Shown here piece after piece: positions 1 to 8,343 of a stretch of DNA of 64,000 nucleotides (positions within the stretch are counted from its first letter, which is position 1; each line of letters begins with the position of its first letter). Under the pieces are notes generated by a model. That model was given only the letters and a program-made list of their open reading frames with translations. It ran no database searches and was not told where the DNA came from. The position numbers and the translations under genes were made by a program. Location: contig JAFROK010000005.1 in NCBI GenBank assembly GCA_017429695.1, forward strand, positions 1 to 64,000. Reading direction: 5' to 3'. Source of the stretch: Clostridia bacterium (GTDB lineage: Bacteria > Bacillota > Clostridia > Christensenellales > Aristaeellaceae).

Positions 1-3000
1 GAAGGCCTGACGGCAAGCGGAGCGACGAGCACGGATGCGGTTGAAACGCTGCCGAATACGATCAGCGGAACAGCGATTGTACGTGACGCGAACAATAACG
101 ATGTAACGGCTCAGTTCACGGTCAAGACCAAGGATGGCGAACTGAAGGTCGACAAGCGTGAGATCAAGGCCGAAGTTGCGGATGCGGAAGCGGTGGAATA
201 CGACGGCAATGAGCATACCGGCGTAGAGACCGTGGAATTCGACAACGAAGCGACTGGTCAGACGGCGACGATCACCTACATACCTGCGAAGGGTACGCTG
301 GTAGATACCTACACCGGTACCTATGGCAGAGACTTCCAGGTTAAGGATGCTGCCGGCAACGATGTAACCAGCAACTACACGCTGGTTGAAACGAAAGCGG
401 GCCAGCTGCAGATAACTGACCGGACGAACAAGTACGCGATCACGGTGGTTGCGAACAGCACGACTGTTGACCAGTACGACGGACAGTACCACAGTGCTGA
501 AGGCTTCGAGACGCTGACCTTCACCGTTGAAGGTAATACCTACACGGTGAGCGGCCTGACGACGAGCGATCCGGGCAGCGTCGACGCAACAACCCTGACG
601 AACGAGATCAGCGGCACAGCGGTTGTGAAGGATAAGGATGGAAACATCGTAACGAGTCAGTTCACAGTGAATACTCAGAACGGCCAGCTGACAATCGGCA
701 AACGCAAAGTGACAGTCACGGCTGTTAGCAAGACCAAGACCTACGGCGATGAAGATCCTGAACTGACAGCGGTTGTGGAAGGTGCGGTAGAGATCCGGAC
801 ACGCGGCCCGGTGAAGACAGAAACCATTGAATACAGTCTGGCCCGCGCAGAGGGAGAGAACGTAAACAATTATGCGATCACTGTAGACCCCGGCAAGAAC
901 CTGAACTATGATGTGACTGTGGTTGACGGAACCTTCATCATTGAGAAGAAGCCGATCACCCTGACCATCGATCAGAAGAGCAAGGTTTATGGCGATCCGG
1001 ATCCGGAATTCACAGCCAGCTTCGGCGAAGGCGACCTGGTGGGCGATGACAAGATCGACTACACGCTGACCCGTACGGAAGGTGAGAACGCCGGAACCTA
1101 CGAGATCACCACGGACATTGACAACCCGAACTACATCGTAAAGGTTGTGCCCGCCAACCTGTCCATTAATCCGAAGGCAATCACCATCACGGCGGACAGC
1201 GACACGAAGGTGTATGACGCGACAGCCCTGACGAAGGACAGCTTCACCAACACGGCCCTGGCGGCCGGCGACAGCATCAGTGCAACGGTCACCGGCAGCC
1301 AGACGGTCGTGGGTGAAAGCGACAACGTACCGAGCGACGCGATCTTCACGAACGCGAACGGCGAGGACGTAACGGCAAGCTACGCACCGACCTACATCAA
1401 CGGCCTGCTGAAGGTAACGCTGAACAACGAACTGATCATTACCGCGGACAGCGACACGAAGGTGTATGACGGAACTGCCCTGACGAAGAACAGTTACCGG
1501 GTAGCCGGCCTGGCGGAAGGCGATCATGTTGACGCCGTAACCGTCACCGGCAGCCAGACAGCGGCAGGCAGCAGCGAGAACGTGCCGAGCGAAGCCAGAA
1601 TCCTGAACGCGGCAGATGAAGACGTTACCGCGAGCTACGCGATCAATTACCGGAACGGTCAGCTGGCAGTGACACCGAAGGCGATTACGCTGACGGTCGA
1701 CGCGAAGGCGAAGACCTACGGCGACGAAGACCCGGCCCTCACGGCCCGCTTCGGCGCGAACGACCTGGCGGTCGGCGATGAGATTGAAATCGCGCTGGCC
1801 CGCGAGGCAGGCGAGAATGCCGGAACCTACACGATCACTGCGACAGCGGCTGATCCGAACTACACGATCACCGTGGTACCGGCTGAGCTGACGATCAACA
1901 AGAAGGAAATCACCCTGACGGTTGACGCGAAGGCGAAGACCTACGGCGACGAAGATCCGGCCCTCACGGCCAGCTTTGGCGAAGGCGACCTGGTGGGCGA
2001 AGACACGATCGACTATACGCTGACCCGTGCGGAAGGCGAGAATACCGGCGCCTACACGATCAGCACGATCATCGACGACCCGAACTACGACGTAACGGTG
2101 GTACCGGCTGAGCTGACGATCGACAGGAAGGCGATTACGCTGACCGTCGACGCGAAGGCAAAGACCTACGGCGATGAAGATCCTGAATTCACAGCCAGCT
2201 TCGCGGAAGGCGACCTGGTGGGCGAAGACACGATCGACTACACGCTGGCCCGTGCGGAAGGCGAGAACGCCGGCGCTTACGAGATCAGCACGGTCATCGA
2301 CAACCCGAACTACGACGTAACGGTGATACCGGCTGAACTGACGATCAACAAGAAGGCGATCACCCTGACGGTTGACGCGGCAAGCAAGACCTACGGCGAT
2401 GAAGATCCGGCCTTCACAGCCAGCTTCGGCGAAGGCGACCTGGTGGGCGAAGACAAGATCGACTACACGCTGATCCGTGAGGAAGGCGAGAACGCCGGCA
2501 CCTACCAGATCACGACAGGTATTGCAAACGACAACTATGACGTAACGGTTGTGCCCGCGAACCTGACCATCCGGCGGAAGGCCGCGACGATCACCGCGGA
2601 CAGCAAGACCAAGACCTACGGCGACAGCGATCCCGTGCTGACAGCGGTTGTAAGCGGAATGGCCCGCAACGACGCCGCGATCTACACGCTGAGCCGCGAA
2701 GCCGGACAGAACGTCGGTACCTACGCGATCAACGCGGCGGTACAGGCGAACCCGAACTACATCTTCACCGTCGTGCCCGGCACGCTGACGATCGGCCCGA
2801 AGGCCGTCACCGTCACACCGGATAACAAGGTGAAGACCTTCGGCGGAGAAGATCCCGCCCTGACCGCTGTGGTCACCGGCCTGGTGAACGGCGACAGCGC
2901 GGATCTGATCAGCTACACGCTGGAACGTGAAGGCGGCGAAGATGCCGGCGAATACGCGATCCGGGCAGCCGGTGAAGCGGCGCAGGGCAACTACACCGTA

Positions 3001-4068
3001 AGCTTCGCGGAAGGCGCAGCGACCATCGTGCCCGCGGACACCGTCATCGTACGGATCGCCGCCAACAACGGCAGCTATCAGTATGACGGCATCGAAAAGG
3101 ATCTGAGCGGATACACCGTAACGGAAATCAGCAACGACCTGTATACCGAAGCGGACTTTGCCTTCAACGGCAGCAGCGAGCTGAAGGGCACGAACGCCGG
3201 TATCTACCGGACGGCCATGCAGGCATCTGACTTCGAGAACGTGAACGACAACTTCAGCAGCGTGATCTTCGAAGTCACCAACGGCGAACTGGAAATCACG
3301 AAGCGGGCTGTGACCATGACCAGCGGCGACGCGGCCAAGGATTATGACGGCAATGCGCTGATGAACACTGAAATCACCTTCACGGGCGACGGATTTGTGG
3401 CAGGCGAGGAACCGGTCATCACAGTCACCGGACGGCAGACCAGGGAAGGAACTTCCGAGAACACCTTCGTCTACGCGCTCCCGGCGAACGCTTCCGAGGA
3501 CAACTACGACGTGACCGTGGTCTACGGCACACTGGCCGTAGCCAACAGCACCGGACACCACCTGATCATCCGCTATGTGGATGAGGACGGCAACGAGCTG
3601 GATAAGCCCTTCGACCGGATCTACGCTGATGGCGAAGCCTACAACGTATCCATCCCGCGGAAGACCGGCTACAACGCAGACCAGACGAAGGTCGCGGGCG
3701 TCATGAACGGTGCGGACATCGAAGTGACGGTGAAGTACAGCATCGCGCCCTACACGCTGACAGTTGAGTTCAGCTCGATCCTCGACGGCACCACCGCAGC
3801 CCATTCGCTGACGCTGAGCCATATGAGCGGCGAAGCGTACGACCTGAAGATCCCGGCCTTCGACGGATACACCCCGATGGTTGACCGGATCACCGGTATC
3901 ATGCCGTCCGGCAACCGGACGATCACCGTGTTCATGATCCCGGATGGCGAGGATGCTGAAGCGGTACGGCGGACCTACAGAGACTACGACATGATGGTTA
4001 TTGACGACTACGGCACTGCGTTGGGCGCCTTCAACAGCGTCCTGGGCAGCGGAGAACTCGCCGAGTAA
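1..4068 (+). CDS. Secreted/surface MBG-repeat protein, 5' end outside window
   Basis: The frame is open from base 1, so about 1355 residues of the C-terminal part are visible and the start and any signal peptide lie upstream. The protein is a chain of MBG-type beta domains. One kind carries a KTYGDEDP core; another carries a VYDGTALT core. Four consecutive units between 1681 and 2580 repeat with an exact 75-residue period. Near the C-terminus (about 3550-3950) two MucBP-like segments follow, one with the core IIRYVDEDGNELDKPF. There is no LPXTG sorting motif; the protein ends in GSGELAE, so its attachment to the cell is unclear. The family is typical of large adhesins and cell-surface stalks. 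A surface role is inferred from the domains only. A strong terminator follows 22 bases after the stop. Confidence 0.85.
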   Translation, partial: EGLTASGATSTDAVETLPNTISGTAIVRDANNNDVTAQFTVKTKDGELKVDKREIKAEVADAEAVEYDGNEHTGVETVEFDNEATGQTATITYIPAKGTLVDTYTGTYGRDFQVKDAAGNDVTSNYTLVETKAGQLQITDRTNKYAITVVANSTTVDQYDGQYHSAEGFETLTFTVEGNTYTVSGLTTSDPGSVDATTLTNEISGTAVVKDKDGNIVTSQFTVNTQNGQLTIGKRKVTVTAVSKTKTYGDEDPELTAVVEGAVEIRTRGPVKTETIEYSLARAEGENVNNYAITVDPGKNLNYDVTVVDGTFIIEKKPITLTIDQKSKVYGDPDPEFTASFGEGDLVGDDKIDYTLTRTEGENAGTYEITTDIDNPNYIVKVVPANLSINPKAITITADSDTKVYDATALTKDSFTNTALAAGDSISATVTGSQTVVGESDNVPSDAIFTNANGEDVTASYAPTYINGLLKVTLNNELIITADSDTKVYDGTALTKNSYRVAGLAEGDHVDAVTVTGSQTAAGSSENVPSEARILNAADEDVTASYAINYRNGQLAVTPKAITLTVDAKAKTYGDEDPALTARFGANDLAVGDEIEIALAREAGENAGTYTITATAADPNYTITVVPAELTINKKEITLTVDAKAKTYGDEDPALTASFGEGDLVGEDTIDYTLTRAEGENTGAYTISTIIDDPNYDVTVVPAELTIDRKAITLTVDAKAKTYGDEDPEFTASFAEGDLVGEDTIDYTLARAEGENAGAYEISTVIDNPNYDVTVIPAELTINKKAITLTVDAASKTYGDEDPAFTASFGEGDLVGEDKIDYTLIREEGENAGTYQITTGIANDNYDVTVVPANLTIRRKAATITADSKTKTYGDSDPVLTAVVSGMARNDAAIYTLSREAGQNVGTYAINAAVQANPNYIFTVVPGTLTIGPKAVTVTPDNKVKTFGGEDPALTAVVTGLVNGDSADLISYTLEREGGEDAGEYAIRAAGEAAQGNYTVSFAEGAATIVPADTVIVRIAANNGSYQYDGIEKDLSGYTVTEISNDLYTEADFAFNGSSELKGTNAGIYRTAMQASDFENVNDNFSSVIFEVTNGELEITKRAVTMTSGDAAKDYDGNALMNTEITFTGDGFVAGEEPVITVTGRQTREGTSENTFVYALPANASEDNYDVTVVYGTLAVANSTGHHLIIRYVDEDGNELDKPFDRIYADGEAYNVSIPRKTGYNADQTKVAGVMNGADIEVTVKYSIAPYTLTVEFSSILDGTTAAHSLTLSHMSGEAYDLKIPAFDGYTPMVDRITGIMPSGNRTITVFMIPDGEDAEAVRRTYRDYDMMVIDDYGTALGAFNSVLGSGELAE
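1681..2802 (+). repeat. Tandem 225-bp coding repeats (MBG units)
   Basis: Equivalent codons of successive MBG units start at 1681, 1906, 2131, 2356 and 2581, an exact 225-bp period; the next unit starts at 2803 after 222 bp. The DNA of the units beginning at 1906, 2131 and 2356 is very similar, for example in the stretch coding GEGDLVGED. Older-looking, more diverged units lie on both sides. Confidence 0.85.
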
Positions 4069-4089
4069 TCATCCGGACCCAAGCGACCC

Positions 4090-4120
4090 GGCCGGGCATC
4101 CCCAGGATGCCCGGCCTTTT
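4090..4120 (+). terminator. Intrinsic terminator after MBG-repeat gene
   Basis: A perfect 12-bp stem (4090-4101 with 4105-4116, GGCCGGGCATCC and its complement) closes a 3-base loop and is followed by TTTTCCC. Confidence 0.9.
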
Positions 4121-4237
4121 CCCTTCGATTTCCGGCTTTTCCGATGCAAACAGGGCAAAAAAGCAGGAAACGGCGGGAGTAGTGAAGAAGTATTTCTAAT
4201 AGCCTGTTGATAATGAATATCAAAGGAGAGTCTGAAT

Positions 4238-6160
4238 ATGAAAAAACTGATTGCCATCCTGCTGGTTCTTGTGCTGCTGACCGGATGCTGCGCCGCACTG
4301 GCTGAAAGCGCGGAGAGCAAGTATGACCTGCTGCGGGTCGGAACGGTCACCCAGTTTTCCGGGAACTTTTTTTCCGGCGCGCTGGGCAGCAACGTCAGCG
4401 ACCAGGATGCCAGAAAGCTGATTCATGGATACAACCTGGTGGAATGGGTGCCTGAGGAAGGCGTTTTCCGGCCCAACCAGCAGGTGGTGACAGCATTCAG
4501 CACCAAGCAGGACGGTTCCTCATTCATTTTCGCGATTTCCAAGGACCTGAAATATAACGACGGTACGCCGATTACCGCGAAGGACTATGCTTTCAGCTTC
4601 CTGCTGCAGACATCGAAGGCGTTGGAAGAGATTGCCGGCAGCCGGATGTCGGGTGAATATGTCTGGGGCTGGGAAGCGTATGACGAGGGACTGGCGGCGG
4701 CAGTCAGCGGCATCAAACTGCTGGGGGACTACCAGATTGCCATTACGCTGAGCAACGAGTATATGCCGTATTATTACGAGCTGCAGGCGATGAGCCTGGA
4801 ACCGTATCCGATTTCTGTGCTGGCGCCCGGATATGAAGTGAAGGACGACGGGGACGGCATTTACCTGAGCCAGATGCTGACGGCGGATGTGCTGAAGGAA
4901 ACACTGCTGAACCCCGAAACGGGATATGCAATCAATCCGCAGGTTACCTGCGGGCCGTACCAGCTGACCGGGTTTGATGGGACAACGGCGAAATTTGCCC
5001 TGAACCCGGAATACATCGGGGATGAAAACGGCCATAAGTCGACCATTCCGGAAATTGAATTCTCCTATGTGAATGCCGACCAGCTGATCAACGAACTGGC
5101 CTACGGCAACCTGGACCTGGTGGTCCGCTGTGCACGGAGCGACCAGATCCAGGCCGGCGTCGCCCTGAACAGCAGCGAGGACTTCAACATGGCGGCTTAC
5201 AGCCGCAACGGACTGGGCTACATCTCCTTCTGCGCTGAAAAGGGAGCGACGGCGGATGTGAATGTCCGCCAGGCGCTGGCCATGTGCATGGACAAGCAGG
5301 GACTGACGGCCCGGTACCTTGGCAATTACGGTATCGCTGTGGACGGATACTATGGCATCGGCCAGTGGATGTACCTGGCGGCAAACGGTACGATTACTGT
5401 TGAAAACGAAGGCGAAGAGCCGACGGAAGACGATGAAGACCTGGAGTCCGGCCCCAGCATGGACGGGCTGACCGTTTGGCCGCTGGATGTTGACCGGGCC
5501 AATGCGCTGCTGGATGAAGCCGGCTGGAACCTGAACGACGAGGGAGGATACTATACGCCCGGAACGGATGCGGTACGCTGCCGCGTGAACGACGGCCGGC
5601 TGGAAAAACTGGACCTGAAGCTGATTTATGCGGACAACAATGGCGCCGGAGCGCTGCTGGATGAGTACTTTGTGCAGAACGTGGCGAAGATCGGCGGCCA
5701 GGTGGAACTGGTAGCGCTGCCGATGCCGGAACTGCTGGAGAAGTATTACCACATTACGGAACGGGACTGCGACATGATTATGCTCGGCAGCAACCTGGGC
5801 GACGTGTTTGAGCCGACGGCGGAATTTGACGGGGATACGCACAGGATCAGCGGCATTACCGACGCGGAGTTTGCGAATCTGGCGCTGGACCTGAGACGGA
5901 CGGAGCCCGGCCGGGCGCTGGAATATGTGCAGAAGTGGGTCGCGTTCCTGGAATACCGCTCCACGATCCTGCCGGAGATTACGCTGTACAGCAATGCCTA
6001 CCTGGACTTCTTCGTGGCGGAGCTGCAGAACTACGCGCCGGGCAGCTATTCTTCCTGGGCGGAGGCGGTGCAGTATGCGGTGCTGACGGATTATGTGGAA
6101 GAGCCCGAAGAGGAGTTTGAAGGCGAACTTGATGACGGCGAGGAGCTGTTTGACTGGTAA
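4238..6160 (+). CDS. ABC transporter solute-binding lipoprotein, family 5 (peptide type)
   Basis: 640 residues. The N-terminus MKKLIAILLVLVLLTGC is a lipoprotein signal with lipobox LTGC (Cys17), so the protein should be anchored outside the cell membrane. The body has the layout of family 5 extracellular binding proteins for peptides or nickel, with the motif YNDGTPITAKDYAFSF near residue 105, which matches the family's conserved N-terminal region. Two acidic stretches stand out: an insertion near residue 390 rich in Glu and Asp, and an acidic tail ending in FDW. AAGGAGAG at 4223-4230 supports the start. No permease or ATPase genes are adjacent, so this is an orphan binding protein or serves a transporter coded elsewhere. 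The substrate cannot be read from the sequence. Confidence 0.85.
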   Translation: MKKLIAILLVLVLLTGCCAALAESAESKYDLLRVGTVTQFSGNFFSGALGSNVSDQDARKLIHGYNLVEWVPEEGVFRPNQQVVTAFSTKQDGSSFIFAISKDLKYNDGTPITAKDYAFSFLLQTSKALEEIAGSRMSGEYVWGWEAYDEGLAAAVSGIKLLGDYQIAITLSNEYMPYYYELQAMSLEPYPISVLAPGYEVKDDGDGIYLSQMLTADVLKETLLNPETGYAINPQVTCGPYQLTGFDGTTAKFALNPEYIGDENGHKSTIPEIEFSYVNADQLINELAYGNLDLVVRCARSDQIQAGVALNSSEDFNMAAYSRNGLGYISFCAEKGATADVNVRQALAMCMDKQGLTARYLGNYGIAVDGYYGIGQWMYLAANGTITVENEGEEPTEDDEDLESGPSMDGLTVWPLDVDRANALLDEAGWNLNDEGGYYTPGTDAVRCRVNDGRLEKLDLKLIYADNNGAGALLDEYFVQNVAKIGGQVELVALPMPELLEKYYHITERDCDMIMLGSNLGDVFEPTAEFDGDTHRISGITDAEFANLALDLRRTEPGRALEYVQKWVAFLEYRSTILPEITLYSNAYLDFFVAELQNYAPGSYSSWAEAVQYAVLTDYVEEPEEEFEGELDDGEELFDW

Positions 6161-6179
6161 GGGAGGAAAACCTTCAGTC

Positions 6180-6208
6180 TTGACACGGGATGTACACAAT
6201 CCTATAAT
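6180..6208 (+). promoter_or_regulatory. Sigma-A promoter for xylB-nrdR
   Basis: TTGACA (6180-6185), a 17-base spacer and TATAAT (6203-6208) form a perfect consensus promoter 49 bases before the xylB start. Confidence 0.88.
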
Positions 6209-6256
6209 GATTTTCAGCACGACATACAATATTTAGTGGATGGAGAGGGAACGCAT

Positions 6257-7783
6257 ATGAAATACCTGCTGGGGATTGACCTGGGAACTTCCGGAACCAA
6301 GACAGTACTGTTTGACCAGAACGGCAAGGGCATCTGCTCCGCGACCGTGGAATATCCGCTGTATCAGCCGCAGAACGGCTGGGCCGAGCAGGATCCGAAG
6401 GACTGGTACAACGCGGCGGTGAGCACGATCCGCACAGTGCTGGGCAAGAGCGGCGTAGACAAGAAAGACGTCGTTTCCCTGGGCATCAGCGGCCAGATGC
6501 ACGGCCTGGTGATGCTGGACGAGAAGGACGAGGTGATCCGTCCCTCCATTATCTGGTGCGACCAGCGGACCGCGAAGGAATGCGAAGAGATTACCGCCAA
6601 GGTCGGCTATGAAAACCTGATCCGGATTACGGCGAACCCCGCGCTGCCGGGATTTACCCTGAGCAAGCTGATCTGGGTGCGGAACCATGAGCCGGAAAAC
6701 TACGCCAAATGCAAGCATGTGCTGCTGCCCAAGGACTATGTCCGCTTCATGCTGACCGGGGACTTCGCGACCGAAGTGTCCGACGCCAGCGGCATGCAGA
6801 TGCTGGACGTACCGAACCGCTGCTGGAGCGATGAGCTGCTGGGCATCCTGGACATTGACAAGAGCCTGCTGGCGAAAGTATACGAGAGCTGCGAAGTGAC
6901 CGGACATATCTCCGCGAAGGCTGCGGAGCTGACCGGACTAAGCGAGGACACCCTGGTGGTCGGCGGCGCCGGCGATAACGCCGCGGCGGCTGTTGGCACC
7001 GGCGTTGTGGAAGACGGAAAAGCCTTTACCACCATCGGTACCAGCGGCGTGGTGTTTGCCCATACGGACAAGTTGGCCATCGACCCGAAGGGCCGGGTAC
7101 ATACCTTCTGCTGCGCTGTTCCCGGCGCATGGCACGTGATGGGCGTGACCCAGGCGGCCGGCCTGAGCCTGAAGTGGTTCCGGGACAACTTCTGCGCAGC
7201 GGAAAAGACTACGGCAGAAGCTATGGGCGTGGACACCTATGAACTGACAAACCAGGAAGCGGCCCAGAGCCCCATCGGCGCCAACAAGCTGATCTATGCG
7301 CCGTACCTGATGGGCGAGCGGACCCCACACCTGGACAGCGACTGCCGGGGCATCTTCTTCGGCCTGAGCGCGATGCACCAGCGGCGGGACCTGCTGCGGG
7401 CAGTGATGGAAGGCGTTACTTTCAGCCTGAACGACTGCCTGGGCGTGCTGGCCGGCATGGGCGTTGCGCCGGAGACGATGCTGGCCTGCGGCGGCGGCGG
7501 AAAGAGCCCCCTGTGGCGGCAGATGCTGGCAGACGTGATGAACTGCCCCGTGGCGACCACGGTGAACACCGAAGGCCCTGCCCTGGGCGTGGCGATCCTG
7601 GCCGGCGTCGGCGCCGGGCTGTACGGCAGCGTACAGGAAGCCTGCCGGGCGATGATCCATGTCAATCCTGCCCAAAACCCGATCGCCGAGAACGTGCCGA
7701 AGTACGCGAAGGTGTATGAAGTGTACAAAAAGCTGTATACGTCCACCAAGGCCCTGTTCAAGGACCTGGGCGGTCTCGAATAA
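6257..7783 (+). CDS. xylB: Xylulokinase
   Basis: 508 residues, the usual length for the family. It phosphorylates D-xylulose to D-xylulose 5-phosphate, feeding pentoses into the pentose phosphate pathway in the cytoplasm. The FGGY-kinase signature is clear: N-terminal GIDLGTSGTKTVLFD (ATP phosphate binding), ISGQMHGLV (substrate region, typical of xylulokinases), WCDQRT, GAGDNAAAAVGTG and the C-terminal ACGGGGKSPLWRQMLADV. I take ATG 6257 rather than the in-frame GTG at 6236, because GGAGAGGG lies just before 6257 and the protein then starts MKYLLGIDLG like its relatives. A perfect promoter lies upstream and nrdR follows after 15 bases, so the two are probably co-transcribed. No xylose isomerase or transporter is next to it. 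Confidence 0.93.
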   Translation: MKYLLGIDLGTSGTKTVLFDQNGKGICSATVEYPLYQPQNGWAEQDPKDWYNAAVSTIRTVLGKSGVDKKDVVSLGISGQMHGLVMLDEKDEVIRPSIIWCDQRTAKECEEITAKVGYENLIRITANPALPGFTLSKLIWVRNHEPENYAKCKHVLLPKDYVRFMLTGDFATEVSDASGMQMLDVPNRCWSDELLGILDIDKSLLAKVYESCEVTGHISAKAAELTGLSEDTLVVGGAGDNAAAAVGTGVVEDGKAFTTIGTSGVVFAHTDKLAIDPKGRVHTFCCAVPGAWHVMGVTQAAGLSLKWFRDNFCAAEKTTAEAMGVDTYELTNQEAAQSPIGANKLIYAPYLMGERTPHLDSDCRGIFFGLSAMHQRRDLLRAVMEGVTFSLNDCLGVLAGMGVAPETMLACGGGGKSPLWRQMLADVMNCPVATTVNTEGPALGVAILAGVGAGLYGSVQEACRAMIHVNPAQNPIAENVPKYAKVYEVYKKLYTSTKALFKDLGGLE

Positions 7784-7798
7784 GCGGAGGACAGGCGG

Positions 7799-8257
7799 AT
7801 GAAATGTCAGTTTTGTGGCTGCATCGACAGCAAAGTGATCGACTCCCGGCCCACGGATGACGGATTCAGCATCCGGCGCAGGCGGGAATGCATCAACTGC
7901 GGCCGTCGGTTCACCACATATGAAAAGATGGAACTGAGCCCCCTGTATGTGGTCAAGAAGGACGGAAGGCGGGAGAGTTTTGACAGCCGGAAGATCAAGG
8001 CGGGCATCCTGCATGCCTGCGACAAGCTGCCGGTGAGCATGCAGCAGATTGAAGAGATTGTGGCCCGCGTGGAGCAGAAGGCATATGCCACCATGGAAGG
8101 GGAAATCCCCTCCGAGAAGATCGGCGACATGGTGATGTCTGAGCTGAAGGATCTGAACGACGTGGCGTATGTGCGGTTTGCGGCGGTGTACCGGAAGTTT
8201 ACCGACGTGGGAGCGTTTATGGACGAGCTACAGAAGCTTGTGGATGAGAAAATGTAA
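7799..8257 (+). CDS. nrdR: Transcriptional repressor NrdR
   Basis: 152 residues, full length. NrdR represses ribonucleotide reductase genes in response to nucleotide levels. The N-terminus has a four-Cys zinc ribbon (CQFCGC near residue 3 and CINCGRRF near residue 31) with the family motif DSRPTDDGFSIRRRREC. An ATP-cone domain follows from about residue 48 (VVKKDGRRESFDSRKIKAGI). It lies 15 bases after xylB with its own GGAGGACAGG sequence. The link with a sugar kinase looks like operon proximity, not a shared pathway. Confidence 0.96.
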   Translation: MKCQFCGCIDSKVIDSRPTDDGFSIRRRRECINCGRRFTTYEKMELSPLYVVKKDGRRESFDSRKIKAGILHACDKLPVSMQQIEEIVARVEQKAYATMEGEIPSEKIGDMVMSELKDLNDVAYVRFAAVYRKFTDVGAFMDELQKLVDEKM

Positions 8258-8291
8258 AACCCCCCTTCGGTCCGAACACCCCTGGATTTTT

Positions 8292-8322
8292 ATGACTCCG
8301 TAATGAAAAGCGGGGTCATTCT
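8292..8322 (+). terminator. Possible weak terminator after nrdR
   Basis: A 9-bp stem (8292-8300 with 8311-8319, one G-T pair) with a 10-base loop is followed by a weak T-rich stretch TTCTTT. A short piece of a dispersed repeat (CCCTTCGGTCCGAACACC) lies just before it. Confidence 0.45.
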
Positions 8323-8343
8323 TTGAAATGAGGGATATATCCG

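Noticed and set aside
1-4068. Sortase-anchored adhesin
   Set aside because: There is no LPXTG-type motif or terminal hydrophobic segment; the protein ends in a short acidic stretch.
4520-6229. A 569-codon minus-strand frame
   Set aside because: It lies opposite the solute-binding protein gene and shows only His/Arg/Gln-rich composition typical of antisense frames.
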